The notes under the pieces were generated by a model. That model saw only the letters and a list, made by a program, of their open reading frames with translations. It did no database searches and was not told the DNA's origin. Shown one piece after another: positions 25,416 through 34,938 of a stretch of DNA of 64,000 bases. A program made the position numbers and the translations under genes. The stretch comes from Alloscardovia criceti DSM 17774 (GTDB taxonomy: Bacteria; Actinomycetota; Actinomycetes; Actinomycetales; Bifidobacteriaceae). Where the stretch lies: the NCBI RefSeq assembly GCF_000376885.1, contig NZ_AQXR01000008.1, forward strand, positions 1-64,000, given 5' to 3'. Position 1 is the first letter of the stretch; each line of letters opens with the position of its first letter.

Positions 25416-26528
25416 TTATTTGATAATCGGCCGTGAAGGAGCACTCACATCGATGGTGGCCGAAGTATTTCCCTCACCTTGTAACTGTTCGATAATTTTT
25501 TCCACGATTTTTTGCTTCGTTTCGATACTGCCCGAATTGCCCCAAACCACCGTATATCCACTATTCAGCACGGTCGTAATGGAATCCTGAGTATTGGCAA
25601 TGGTTTCGGTGACTTGCCCGCGGATATTGTCGTCCAAACCCGCCAGCACGGCAATAGCTTGTACGACGGATTCATTGCGCAGTCCGCTGTTCGCCGTTGG
25701 CACATTGATGACAGGAATGCCGTCCGTGGGTTCCTTTTTCGTGGAAATTTGCTGCGCCTGACCGTCTACTGCCACGTAATCCTGGGCATCTTCCGCATAC
25801 AGCAAAGCCGCAGGTGTTTCCTCGGTAATAGCAATATTCAGACCGTGGGGATATTCTTTCGTCACGGTGACGGACTGTACACCTGGCACGTCATCAATCT
25901 TGGTTTGCAAATCCGTTTCGGACAGCAAGAATAAGGATGTATCTATTGTCTGATCCGTGTACTCGCGCACATTGGATAGATTGACCCAATTATTGGCACC
26001 AGAAATATAAATCTTACTGGACTGCACCTTTAACCAGGGGGAGAAAATCAATGCCCACACGGCAAAAGAAAGGACAGCCACACTGATCACGGCGATGAAA
26101 ATGCGCAACGCCCAAAAACGACGGCTGGCTTGGCGTTGCTCTGCTTTGCGCTGCTCGAAATTAATGGTTTTTTTGCGCGTGCGCGCTTCTTCTCGTGCAA
26201 TGATTTTGGCCGCATCAACCATTTCGGATGGCTTGCGTGATGTGCTTTTCTGGGCATCTGCAGTCATACTAGATGCGCGTACAATGCGCTTTTCCCTCGG
26301 TTGGGCACCCGATGATTTCTGCCCAAACAGGCGCTCACGCAAGGATGTGCGTGAACTCGTTGAATTCTGCGTGTCACGAGTTGAGACATGACGTGTTTGC
26401 TCTCGTTCAGTTTGTGAAGAGGCTGAACGAGAAGAGGATGAGCGCGCAGAAGTCGAACGTGGTGATGTGCCAGAAGATGAGGCTACTGTACGTGGCTTTC
26501 TTTTATCAACCATTACTGAACCATCCAC
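25416..26528 (-). CDS. ftsQ: cell division protein FtsQ
   Basis: The product has 370 residues. A long, disordered, serine- and arginine-rich cytoplasmic part (residues 1-135) precedes one membrane segment (FIAVISVAVLSFAVWALIF). The POTRA domain begins LKVQSSKIYISGANNWVNLSNV, and the FtsQ/DivIB domain follows (GVQSVTVTKEYPHGLNIAITEETPAAL, then FVAVDG-like YVAVDGQAQQI). It links the FtsB-FtsL pair to the divisome on the outer face. Starts at GTG 26528 and ATG 26513 are both possible. It lies four bases after murC and is the last gene of the dcw cluster here. Confidence 0.9.
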   Translation of the reverse strand: MDGSVMVDKRKPRTVASSSGTSPRSTSARSSSSRSASSQTEREQTRHVSTRDTQNSTSSRTSLRERLFGQKSSGAQPREKRIVRASSMTADAQKSTSRKPSEMVDAAKIIAREEARTRKKTINFEQRKAEQRQASRRFWALRIFIAVISVAVLSFAVWALIFSPWLKVQSSKIYISGANNWVNLSNVREYTDQTIDTSLFLLSETDLQTKIDDVPGVQSVTVTKEYPHGLNIAITEETPAALLYAEDAQDYVAVDGQAQQISTKKEPTDGIPVINVPTANSGLRNESVVQAIAVLAGLDDNIRGQVTETIANTQDSITTVLNSGYTVVWGNSGSIETKQKIVEKIIEQLQGEGNTSATIDVSAPSRPIIK

Positions 26529-26531
26529 ACG

Positions 26532-28046
26532 TTATTTCTGTGGAGCAAACTTTTTTTCCAAACCATCCGCAATCACATCAGCCATGGTGGTAATTGAACC
26601 TGCGCCCACCGTGAAAATCACATCTCCGGGCTCGGCGGTGTCTACCAGATATCCCGCTGCTTTGGTCATATCATCTACCGCACGGATATGCGTCAAACTG
26701 CCCAGTTCCTTTGCCGCTTCTGGGATCGTCTGTGAGGTGATGTCTGGCCAATCCTTCTGCTGCTCACGCGCTGGATAAATACCCGTCACAATCGCCTCAT
26801 CCGAATGTTCTAAAGCCTGAGCAAATTGCTGGGCAAAATAATACGTACGGGAGAACAGATGCGGCTGGAATAGCACACGAATACGCTCGTGAGGAAAACG
26901 AATGCGTGCCGCATCCATCAAAGCGGCCACCTCTGTAGGATGATGCGCATAATCATCAACCACCGTAATCGAGTTAATTACAGCTTTCACATCGAAACGA
27001 CGTGCAGCTCCCCTAAAATCATCCAAGGCGCGCACGGCCAGCTGAGGATTAACTCCCACGATCAGTGCTGCGATCAGAGCTGCCGTTGCATTGCGCACAT
27101 TATGGATGCCTGGGATACGAATGTGCGAGTGCAGCATCTCCTCACCATAACGCTCCGCCCAGCGGATGGAGAAGTCTTGACCGCCATCAAAGGTGCTTTG
27201 ATTATCTGTATGAATGTACACGACCTGGGCAAATTTCATGGTCAGTTCGGGATTTGTGGTGTACACGATAGCACGCTGACGTTCCTCATCATTCATAGAT
27301 TTGACCACACTTAAAGCGCCCGGGTCATCACCACAAGCAATAACATGCTCTTGAGCATGTTGCGCATGCTCAACGAAGGCATGTGTAAAGGCTTGAGCAC
27401 TGCCATAATGATCCAAATGATCCGGCTCTACATTGGTGATAACGGCAATATTCGGACGATACTTCAGGAAACTTCCATCGGATTCGTCCGCTTCAGCCAC
27501 AAAAACATCTCCGTGACCGGCATGCCCACCTTCGTGTAAACCATCTGGAGTATGAATGGAGCCACCGATGGCATAACTAGGATCGGCTAAATCGTTCTCG
27601 CCCGCACTGGTAAAAATCTGGGCAATCATAGCACTCGTGGTAGTTTTGCCGTGTGCGCCAGCCACCGTTATGGAAATCTTGTGCGCCATTAAGGCCGCCA
27701 AAATATCCGAACGATGCATGAGAAGACTGCCCTGTTCGTAGGCGCGCACAATTTCCGGATTATCCGGCTTAATGGCGGAAGAATACACCACAATGGATGC
27801 GCCTTCGACATGGGCGGCCTCCTGGCCTTCGTAGATCGTAGCTCCCATTTCTTCGAGGCGGGCTGTTTTAGCATTTTTCGCACTATCAGAACCAGTAACC
27901 TTCACGCCCTGCTCGATAAGCATTTCAGCGAGCACACTCATGCCGGCTCCGCCGATGCCAATAAAGTGAACTTGGTCCCATTTGCTCACATCGACATGCT
28001 CGTAGTCGATTGGCTGATGTGTGGGGTCTAAAACAATCTGGTCCAT
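26532..28046 (-). CDS. murC: UDP-N-acetylmuramate--L-alanine ligase
   Basis: The 504-residue product has the three Mur ligase domains. The N-terminal Rossmann part carries HFIGIGGAGMSVLAEM. The central ATPase has GAHGKTTTSAMIAQ near residue 130, EADESDGSFLKYRP and NVEPDHLDHYG. The C-terminal part has VDDYAHHPTE, followed by VLFQPHLFSRT. It adds L-alanine to UDP-MurNAc in the cytosol. It is 15 bp after murG in the dcw operon and four bases before ftsQ. Confidence 0.96.
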   Translation of the reverse strand: MDQIVLDPTHQPIDYEHVDVSKWDQVHFIGIGGAGMSVLAEMLIEQGVKVTGSDSAKNAKTARLEEMGATIYEGQEAAHVEGASIVVYSSAIKPDNPEIVRAYEQGSLLMHRSDILAALMAHKISITVAGAHGKTTTSAMIAQIFTSAGENDLADPSYAIGGSIHTPDGLHEGGHAGHGDVFVAEADESDGSFLKYRPNIAVITNVEPDHLDHYGSAQAFTHAFVEHAQHAQEHVIACGDDPGALSVVKSMNDEERQRAIVYTTNPELTMKFAQVVYIHTDNQSTFDGGQDFSIRWAERYGEEMLHSHIRIPGIHNVRNATAALIAALIVGVNPQLAVRALDDFRGAARRFDVKAVINSITVVDDYAHHPTEVAALMDAARIRFPHERIRVLFQPHLFSRTYYFAQQFAQALEHSDEAIVTGIYPAREQQKDWPDITSQTIPEAAKELGSLTHIRAVDDMTKAAGYLVDTAEPGDVIFTVGAGSITTMADVIADGLEKKFAPQK

Positions 28047-28060
28047 TCTTCTCTCCCGCT

Positions 28061-29272
28061 TTACTTCCGCGCTGCGTATGCTAACTCGATAATTTTACGC
28101 GCCATTTTTTGTGCTGCATCTCTTTTACCGTATTTCCAAGCCGCTTCGCTCATGCGATCCAGCTGGGATTCATTGGTAATCATGGGGATGACACGGCGTT
28201 TGATCCAGTCGGCATTAAAATCATGATCTTGGACAATAATGCCGCCCCCGGCCTCGGCCACAGGTTGAGCATTATAAATTTGCTCGCCGTTGCCGATGGC
28301 CAATGGCACATACACTGCCGGCACACCCAGAGCTGTAAGCTCAGCTACGGTGCCTGCACCCGACCTACAGATGACAAGGTCTGCGGCCGCAAACAGTGCG
28401 TCCATGCCTTCCCAGTATTCGCTGACATAGTAATGATTCTTATTACCGGCGGTTTCGGTCACGTGGTCCGCGCCAAACTCGCGTAAGGTATCTTCATCCG
28501 CTAAGGTTTTGACGATTTTGCGTACAGCTTTGGATTTGTCTTTTCCTGTAAGATGCACAATTTGTGCCACTTCGAGCAATTCTCGGCAAGCGTTTGCCAC
28601 TGCAGTATTGACATTCAAGGCACCCAGAGATCCGCCCGTAACCACGATGATTGGAATATCTGGGTTCAGCCCGAGTTCTTGCGCTGCAGCTTTTTTTGCA
28701 GCACTGCGCGATTTTTCAATTTCCTGAGCACGCTGCGAAATAACGGCGCGTAAAGGCAGACCCACCCTCTTCATACGACCATGCTTGCCAGCCAACAAGC
28801 CGCAATTATCGTAAGTAACACCAATGTAATGCGCCCAACGCGCGCCCAGCTTGTTTGCCATGCCTGCGCGTGCGTTTTGCTCATGGATGACGAGCGGAAG
28901 TCTCATACGATGCGCCTGCACATAGGCTGGTGCTGCTGCATAACCGCCGACGCCTACGACTACATCTGCCTTGCGATGTGCAAAAATCCGCTTGACAGCA
29001 CTGAGTTGCTTCACAAAGCGTACCGGAAAGGTAAAGGTGGACAGGTTTAAAGACCGTGGAAAAGGAACCTTTTCAATAGTATCCAACTCAAAACCTGCGG
29101 CAGGCACAAGCCTCGATTCTAAGCCCTCTTTTGTCCCAATAACTGAAAGCTGTGCTTCAGGTTCTAATTCCCGAATGGCTTGAGCGATGCTGAGTAAAGG
29201 ATTGACATGACCAGCTGTTCCGCCACCAGCAAGCACTATATGAAGGGGTGCAGTATGATTCATACTTCCCAT
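28061..29272 (-). CDS. murG: undecaprenyldiphospho-muramoylpentapeptide GlcNAc transferase
   Basis: The 403-residue protein is a GT28 two-domain glycosyltransferase. LAGGGTAGHVNPLL is the N-terminal glycine loop, VGVGGYAAAP the second, and HEQNARAGMANK the acceptor loop. In the C-terminal half TGGSLGALNVN and SGAGTVAELTALGVPAVYVPL bind UDP-GlcNAc. It makes lipid II from lipid I on the inner membrane face. The start could be ATG 29272 or the ATG three codons on (MNHTAPLHI). It is slightly longer than the 360-residue norm owing to a longer C-terminal region. Confidence 0.95.
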   Translation of the reverse strand: MGSMNHTAPLHIVLAGGGTAGHVNPLLSIAQAIRELEPEAQLSVIGTKEGLESRLVPAAGFELDTIEKVPFPRSLNLSTFTFPVRFVKQLSAVKRIFAHRKADVVVGVGGYAAAPAYVQAHRMRLPLVIHEQNARAGMANKLGARWAHYIGVTYDNCGLLAGKHGRMKRVGLPLRAVISQRAQEIEKSRSAAKKAAAQELGLNPDIPIIVVTGGSLGALNVNTAVANACRELLEVAQIVHLTGKDKSKAVRKIVKTLADEDTLREFGADHVTETAGNKNHYYVSEYWEGMDALFAAADLVICRSGAGTVAELTALGVPAVYVPLAIGNGEQIYNAQPVAEAGGGIIVQDHDFNADWIKRRVIPMITNESQLDRMSEAAWKYGKRDAAQKMARKIIELAYAARK

Positions 29273-29287
29273 TATTACGCAACCGCC

Positions 29288-30640
29288 CTACCCATGGACT
29301 CTGCTCGCGCGTACATCTTCTTGTTCGCGCGCAAAACGAATACAAACACCGGCTCCTGCCAAACACATCACCAGCGCCGATCCACCTGAGGAGATGAACG
29401 GCAACGGTAGACCCATCACTGGCAAGAGACCTAACACGACAGCAATATTTATGAAGGATTGTGCCGCAAACCACACGCCAAAGCACATAAGCACTAATTG
29501 CATGTACACAATTTGATGACGCAAAGACAGATTAATGATTGCCCACGCCATCGCCGCAATAAACAAAATCACAGCCAGCGCACCGATAAAGCCCAATTCT
29601 TCGCCGATAATTGCAAAAATATAATCGTTATCTTGTGCCGGCAGATAGGTTTTTTCGCGAGAATTGCCCAATCCTACACCTGTAAGACCACCTGTGGCCA
29701 AAGCGTAATCGCCATGCAAGGCTTGGAAACAAATTGCCTTGGATTGTGCAGCCTCACGGGTGGAGCAACCACCGTAGGTCGCGGTAATGCGCGCCCAACG
29801 ATTGGAACTTCCCCGCACAAGCAGGAGGAAAATAGCCACACCCAGCGCTCCTCCGCCCAAAACGATGTAAGTCAGTGGAAAACCCGCAAGGAAGAAGGCT
29901 ACGAGACCGATGATTCCCACGATAATAGCCGTTCCCAGATCCTTACCCAACATGACTAAACCGAGAGAGAGGAACCAAATGAGACCCGGACCGATGAAGG
30001 GAGCGATATCCAACCTGTGTTTGCCTTGCATATCCGTTTTTTTCTTGGCCTGAATCAACGCCTGTGGTAGCCAAATACTCAAGGCAAATTTCAGCACCTC
30101 CGCCGGCTGGAAACGCAACGGGCCGATAATAATCCAGCCCACATTACCACCTGCGCTATCGCCCAGAGATGTCAGTGTGAGGGCTTGCAAGAAGAGCGCA
30201 AAAAACAAGAATGCCGCGCTGTACCGGCGAATATACCGGGCGGGAATAAACTGCGTACCAATGAGCACAGCAAAGCCCATTACAGCAAAGCTACCCTGAC
30301 GCATAATGGCAATCCAGACGGACTGATTTGTGCCTGCTAACTTTGCGGTCGAGCTGGAAAACACCATAACGAGGCCAATAGCCGTCAATACTACGGTGCT
30401 GATGACCAGCGTCCAATAACTGGCTACAGGATTGAGAAACAATCGCCATCCCGTATAATTTTCGCGTTTTTCCCTGCCATCGTGTTCGAGGCGAGAACCG
30501 ACTGTTACGGCTGAGACGAGCGAGCTCACCCATCTCCTCCACTTGTCGCCCCAAGCAGAATTACTCACTGCATCGTGTGCAGTGTAGAGGAGATTTTTTT
30601 CTTCCTGAGAGTTCCGGGAGCTCCTACTTGGCATGGTCAT
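29288..30640 (-). CDS. ftsW: peptidoglycan glycosyltransferase FtsW
   Basis: The 450-residue SEDS-family protein has a 75-residue polar N-terminus and about ten membrane segments. Marks are VMVFSSSTAKLAG (segment 1-2 loop), GWIIIGPLRFQPAEVLKFALSIWLP, the LGKDLGTAIIV segment with its conserved aspartate, and PLPFISSGGSALV near the C-terminus. It polymerises lipid II at the septum together with FtsI. Its start overlaps murD by 17 bp and its end lies 15 bp before murG. Confidence 0.95.
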   Translation of the reverse strand: MTMPSRSSRNSQEEKNLLYTAHDAVSNSAWGDKWRRWVSSLVSAVTVGSRLEHDGREKRENYTGWRLFLNPVASYWTLVISTVVLTAIGLVMVFSSSTAKLAGTNQSVWIAIMRQGSFAVMGFAVLIGTQFIPARYIRRYSAAFLFFALFLQALTLTSLGDSAGGNVGWIIIGPLRFQPAEVLKFALSIWLPQALIQAKKKTDMQGKHRLDIAPFIGPGLIWFLSLGLVMLGKDLGTAIIVGIIGLVAFFLAGFPLTYIVLGGGALGVAIFLLLVRGSSNRWARITATYGGCSTREAAQSKAICFQALHGDYALATGGLTGVGLGNSREKTYLPAQDNDYIFAIIGEELGFIGALAVILFIAAMAWAIINLSLRHQIVYMQLVLMCFGVWFAAQSFINIAVVLGLLPVMGLPLPFISSGGSALVMCLAGAGVCIRFAREQEDVRASRVHG

Positions 30641-32072
30641 TCACCCATTCACGCGCATACTGTGCAAATTGATTGCCTCGATCAGCATAGGATACAAACT
30701 GGTCCATGGATGCGCAGGCAGGAGCCATAAGCACCACATTCCCAGCCGTAGCAAGGTCTGCGGCCGCGTGGACGGCCTGTTGCATAATGGCCTGCGTGTC
30801 TGCAGTTTGTGGATCGATAACGGTCAAAGGAATATCTGGCGCAAACTCAGCAAAGGCATCGAGCATAGGCTGCTGATCCACACCGATAATGACTGCTGCC
30901 TTAATCACGTGCTTTTGATGCTGGATCAAATCGCCAAATTCAGCACCTTTTGCTAAACCTCCCGCAATCCATACCACCGAATTATCTGCATAACTACTCA
31001 GAGAAGCAGCAGCTGCATGTGCATTTGTAGCTTTCGAATCATCTACGAAACGGATGACACCGTCACCGAGCTCAGCCGTAGCAACCGTTTGAATGCGATG
31101 TCCGCTAGGCGCAAAATCTTGAAGAGCTTGAATAGCTGTCTGCACGGGCACGCCGGCGCCCATACCCAAAGCCAAAGCGCATAATGCATCCGCCAGCAAA
31201 TGCGGGTAGACCGTGCCATCCGGTTCAGTAAGATGACGGAAAGAATCAATGCGCGCGAGGGTGCGGGCCTCTGTGGCATCGCCTTGCAGGTTGCTGCGGT
31301 CTAGAATCCACCCGTCTTGGACGCCAATTTGTCCCGCCTGTGGAGCGGAGAGGGTAAAGCCCACCAGTGTGCAGCCCGGTGCTACCTCGGATGGATACGC
31401 CTGACGTGCCAATGCGCTGACACGCGCATCGTCGGCGTTATAGACAATAACCTGCTGCGCATTGTGGTAGACCTTTGCCTTATCCGCTGCGTAGTTCTCA
31501 AATCCGCCATGCCAGTCCAAATGATCATCCGCAAGATTTGTAATAGCCGCACAATGAAGATGCAAAGAATCCGTGTAATGCATTTGGAAGGAGCTCAGCT
31601 CCACGACTAAAGTATCTAAGCTCTCGTCCGTTGCCGCAGATGTGATGGGGTTTCCAATATTTCCCACGGCCTGAGCACGACGCTGATCCGCAAGCATAAT
31701 AGCCTCGGTCATCTCCGTTGTGGTGGTCTTCCCATTCGTGCCGGTGATGCCAATCCATGTTTGACGTCGTGTATCCTCGTTGTGATTGTGGAAGTTCCAT
31801 GCCAACTCCACATCGCTGATAACAGGAATGCCAGCCTGACCCGCATGTACGACGAATGCAGAGGCAGGCTTAAAACCTGGTGAGGTGACTACAGCGTCGA
31901 AGGCCGTAAAATCAAAATCTTCCGCGTTAATCTGGGCGATGGTGTAATCGGCAGGCTTATTATCATCTGCCGTTGTCACCTGCTGTCCTAGAGTGTGGAG
32001 TACTTTTACAACGTTCAGACCAGAAACGCCCAAACCCACCACAAGATATGACTTCGTCATGTTTACCTTCAT
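30624..32072 (-). CDS. murD: UDP-N-acetylmuramoylalanine--D-glutamate ligase
   Basis: The 482-residue product has VVGLGVSGLNVVKVL in domain 1, the P-loop GITGTNGKTTTTEM near residue 115, the LSSFQMHYT and NLADDHLDWHG segments, and DDSKATNAHAAAA plus WIAGGLAKGAEF in domain 3. It adds D-glutamate to UDP-MurNAc-L-Ala in the cytosol. ATG 32072 (MKVNMTKSY) or the ATG four codons on may be used. It overlaps ftsW and follows mraY by about 90 bp. Confidence 0.96.
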   Translation of the reverse strand: MKVNMTKSYLVVGLGVSGLNVVKVLHTLGQQVTTADDNKPADYTIAQINAEDFDFTAFDAVVTSPGFKPASAFVVHAGQAGIPVISDVELAWNFHNHNEDTRRQTWIGITGTNGKTTTTEMTEAIMLADQRRAQAVGNIGNPITSAATDESLDTLVVELSSFQMHYTDSLHLHCAAITNLADDHLDWHGGFENYAADKAKVYHNAQQVIVYNADDARVSALARQAYPSEVAPGCTLVGFTLSAPQAGQIGVQDGWILDRSNLQGDATEARTLARIDSFRHLTEPDGTVYPHLLADALCALALGMGAGVPVQTAIQALQDFAPSGHRIQTVATAELGDGVIRFVDDSKATNAHAAAASLSSYADNSVVWIAGGLAKGAEFGDLIQHQKHVIKAAVIIGVDQQPMLDAFAEFAPDIPLTVIDPQTADTQAIMQQAVHAAADLATAGNVVLMAPACASMDQFVSYADRGNQFAQYAREWVNDHAK

Positions 32073-32163
32073 CGCTTCGCCTTCTTGTGCGTTGGACGCT
32101 GAGAAGGCTTTCTGTTTTGATTTTTCGTGTATTTAAGATTATTTAATCATGCATGCGCGGGAT

Positions 32164-33258
32164 TTAGATGCCCGAACGCACGACCCAATCCAGATAGAAG
32201 ATGACCAGCGCAACGATGACACACACCATTTCAATCATCCAGAAACGTACAACTACCTTGTTTTCCGACCAGCCTTTGAGCTCGTAATGATGGTGAATTG
32301 GTGCCATCTTAAAGACGCGCCTGTGGAAGACCTTGAAGGAGAAAATCTGGATGACATCCGAAACCGTTTCCCATACGAAAAGTCCACCAATAAGTACAGC
32401 TAATACCTCAGTGTGCGTGGCAATAGACAGAGCGGCAAACAATCCACCAAGTGCTAAGGAACCCGTATCGCCCATAAAAATGGTGGCAGGATTGCTATTG
32501 AACCACAGGAAGCCAAAGCAGGAGGCAACGGCACATAAGGCGATAATGGCCAAATCTTGTGGGTCCTGCACCGTATAGCTGTAGGAGTTTGGCATTGGCA
32601 CACGATGATACGACTGCCACATGCTAATCATGGCGAAACCGATGAAGGCTACCATAGAGCTACCCGCAGCCAATCCATCCAAGCCATCGGTCAAATTCGT
32701 GGCATTTGTCCATGCTGCCAGCAAGAAATTCACCCAAATGATAAACAAAATGGTAGAAAGAATGTAGCCAGTGGATTCAAAGTTAATAAACGGCTTTTCG
32801 ATAAAGGTGATGCCAGAATGCGCAGAAACTGTGCCATCGGGAGCCTTGAAATTCAAAGATAATACAGCATAAATGGTGGCGAAAATAATTTGCCCGGTCA
32901 ATTTTGCACCGATGGACAATCCCTCGTTTTGCTTCTTAGCTACCTTAGCAAAATCATCGATAAAGCCGAGCACTCCCATGGACAGCATCACGAAGAGCAC
33001 CAGCATGGCGTTCACAGAGGGCGAATTGCCCACTGCGACCCAACGGTACAGCGCCGAGGAGAGCCATCCCAGAACGATGGCGAGGTTGATCACAACGCCA
33101 CCCATGGTCGGAGTGCCACGCTTGACAAGATGGGATTGCGGGCCATCTTGACGAATGTATTGACCGTAATGAAGTTCGGTAATGACTTGCGTGATGATTG
33201 GCGTACCCACGAATGTGACAATCAATGACACTGCAAGACCGATGATTACTGCAATCAT
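32164..33258 (-). CDS. mraY: phospho-MurNAc-pentapeptide transferase
   Basis: The 364-residue integral membrane enzyme has ten likely segments. Conserved marks are GTPTMGGVVI, the Mg-binding aspartates in FIDDFAKV, NATNLTDGLDGLAAGS, FMGDTGSLALGG, and the C-terminal PIHHHYELKGW. It transfers phospho-MurNAc-pentapeptide to undecaprenyl phosphate, forming lipid I. It is slightly apart from murF (90 bp) and murD (91 bp), but no terminator is seen, so it remains in the cluster transcript. Confidence 0.97.
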   Translation of the reverse strand: MIAVIIGLAVSLIVTFVGTPIITQVITELHYGQYIRQDGPQSHLVKRGTPTMGGVVINLAIVLGWLSSALYRWVAVGNSPSVNAMLVLFVMLSMGVLGFIDDFAKVAKKQNEGLSIGAKLTGQIIFATIYAVLSLNFKAPDGTVSAHSGITFIEKPFINFESTGYILSTILFIIWVNFLLAAWTNATNLTDGLDGLAAGSSMVAFIGFAMISMWQSYHRVPMPNSYSYTVQDPQDLAIIALCAVASCFGFLWFNSNPATIFMGDTGSLALGGLFAALSIATHTEVLAVLIGGLFVWETVSDVIQIFSFKVFHRRVFKMAPIHHHYELKGWSENKVVVRFWMIEMVCVIVALVIFYLDWVVRSGI

Positions 33259-33348
33259 GTGTGAAAGACTCTCCTGGTTCTAGTTTTCTCTGGCTTCTGT
33301 TTTCGTTTCTCGATAGTGAATAGTGAAAGAGATCTGGTGAGTTCGTTG

Positions 33349-34938
33349 TTAGTTTGTCCCCAACCAGCGCGATGCAAGAGCGCTCAAACCAGAAGCATGG
33401 GAACCCTTGAGCAAGACTATAGAGCGGTTATTACGCGCAAGCGAAGCTACAATCTGGTCAGCCTCATCGGCGTTGTGCGCGACGAAGACGCGACGCTTCG
33501 TATTGGTTTCCAAGGAGTCAGCATCCGAGTTCGCATCCGCACGCGTATCCACCCCTACACTTGCATTCACAGACTTCAGCTCGGCCTGAGCACCGTCTGC
33601 AAGATTCTGAGCCAAATCCATCAAGTTACTGTCACTGTCCAATCCCACAGCCACAACGACATCCGCCTTGCGCATGGCATACGCGCCAATAGACCGGTGC
33701 GCTTCCTTCTCGGTAGGTCCCAGCTCCAGCATGGAACCCAAAACCGCGATACGCTGAACCGCATCCTGCGCGCGGAAGGCTTTCAACGCATCTAATCCAG
33801 CCTTCATAGAATCCGGATTGGCGTTAAAAGAGTCATCGATGACCGTAAAAGCCGCTTCCCCATGGTGCACATCTGCAATATGCATACGGTGTGGGCTAAT
33901 CGCTGTCATCTGAGACAGAATCTGTGCGGCAATATGCTCAGGAATATCTAAACTATAAATAACGCTGAGCACGGCCAGTGCATTGTACACATTGTGCTCT
34001 CCACTAATGCCCAAGCGTAAATCGAAGGAATTGCCATCGGGCAAGGCCACCGTAAATCGTGCACGGTTGAGCTCGTCCACCTGTGTATGCGTGCCTCGCA
34101 GTATCACCGAAGAAGCCATGGAGGAAATTTTTGGCTTAGCAAAGTCTTCCGCATTTTGACGGCTAAACCAAATAATGCTGGAAGCCTTCGTCATATCCAC
34201 CATGGTGCGCACATAATCATCATCGGCATTCAAAATGGCTACACCGGAACTGCTTAGGGCACGCACAATTTCGGATTTTGCATCACGGATGCCTTCTACA
34301 CTGCCGAAACCGCCCAAGTGTGCAACGCCCACCTTGAGCACAATGGAGATATCCGGTGGCGCTATGGTGGTGAGATAAGCAATCTCGCCAATTGCAGATG
34401 CGCCCATCTCGGCCACAAAAAAGTGGGTTTTTTCGTTGACCTCAAGAGCCGTTAAAGGCAATCCAATATCGTTATTGAAAGAGCCTTGAGGAGCGACGGT
34501 CGGAGCCACACGAGACAACACCGCGTGCAGCATATCCTTCGTCGTGGTTTTGCCCACAGAACCGGTAATACCAATAATGGTAAATTCATTCATACCCCGA
34601 GCCGCAAAAGCCTTGCGCTTACGGATATTGAGGCGAGCGATATCACCCAATGCTTTCACCGTGTCCATCACCACAAGCTGAGGCACAGCAGCATCTTCAA
34701 TCGCATGATCAACCACAGCCACTACCAGCCCACTGAGCTTGCTCACGAAGCTGTGTCCATCGACGTGCTCACCCGCAATAGCCACGAACACGCTGGATTC
34801 GCGCACCTGGCGTGAATCCGAGGTGACATGAGTGAGAACGAAGTCATCGTCCCCGGATACTGCGGAAACGAACTGTCCATTGACATACAATTGCCCAATT
34901 TCGGCGTCCAAAAATTCGCTGAGGTGGGTAGAAATCAT
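33349..34938 (-). CDS. murF: UDP-MurNAc-tripeptide--D-Ala-D-Ala ligase
   Basis: The 529-residue product has the N-terminal Mur domain with VTSDSRQVRESSVFVAI, the P-loop GITGSVGKTTTKDML near residue 130, EMGASAIGEIAYLTTI, and GEHNVYNALAVLSV. The C-terminal domain follows, with VIDDSFNANPDSMKAGL and LGSMLELG. It attaches D-Ala-D-Ala to complete the pentapeptide. It overlaps the murE-like gene by four bases. It exceeds the usual 450-470 residues, mainly through an insertion near residue 465 (SVNASVGVDTRADANSDAD). Confidence 0.95.
   Translation of the reverse strand: MISTHLSEFLDAEIGQLYVNGQFVSAVSGDDDFVLTHVTSDSRQVRESSVFVAIAGEHVDGHSFVSKLSGLVVAVVDHAIEDAAVPQLVVMDTVKALGDIARLNIRKRKAFAARGMNEFTIIGITGSVGKTTTKDMLHAVLSRVAPTVAPQGSFNNDIGLPLTALEVNEKTHFFVAEMGASAIGEIAYLTTIAPPDISIVLKVGVAHLGGFGSVEGIRDAKSEIVRALSSSGVAILNADDDYVRTMVDMTKASSIIWFSRQNAEDFAKPKISSMASSVILRGTHTQVDELNRARFTVALPDGNSFDLRLGISGEHNVYNALAVLSVIYSLDIPEHIAAQILSQMTAISPHRMHIADVHHGEAAFTVIDDSFNANPDSMKAGLDALKAFRAQDAVQRIAVLGSMLELGPTEKEAHRSIGAYAMRKADVVVAVGLDSDSNLMDLAQNLADGAQAELKSVNASVGVDTRADANSDADSLETNTKRRVFVAHNADEADQIVASLARNNRSIVLLKGSHASGLSALASRWLGTN

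Noticed and set aside
26889-27314. Plus-strand open frames inside the dcw cluster
   Set aside because: All are antisense to well-identified mur and fts genes.
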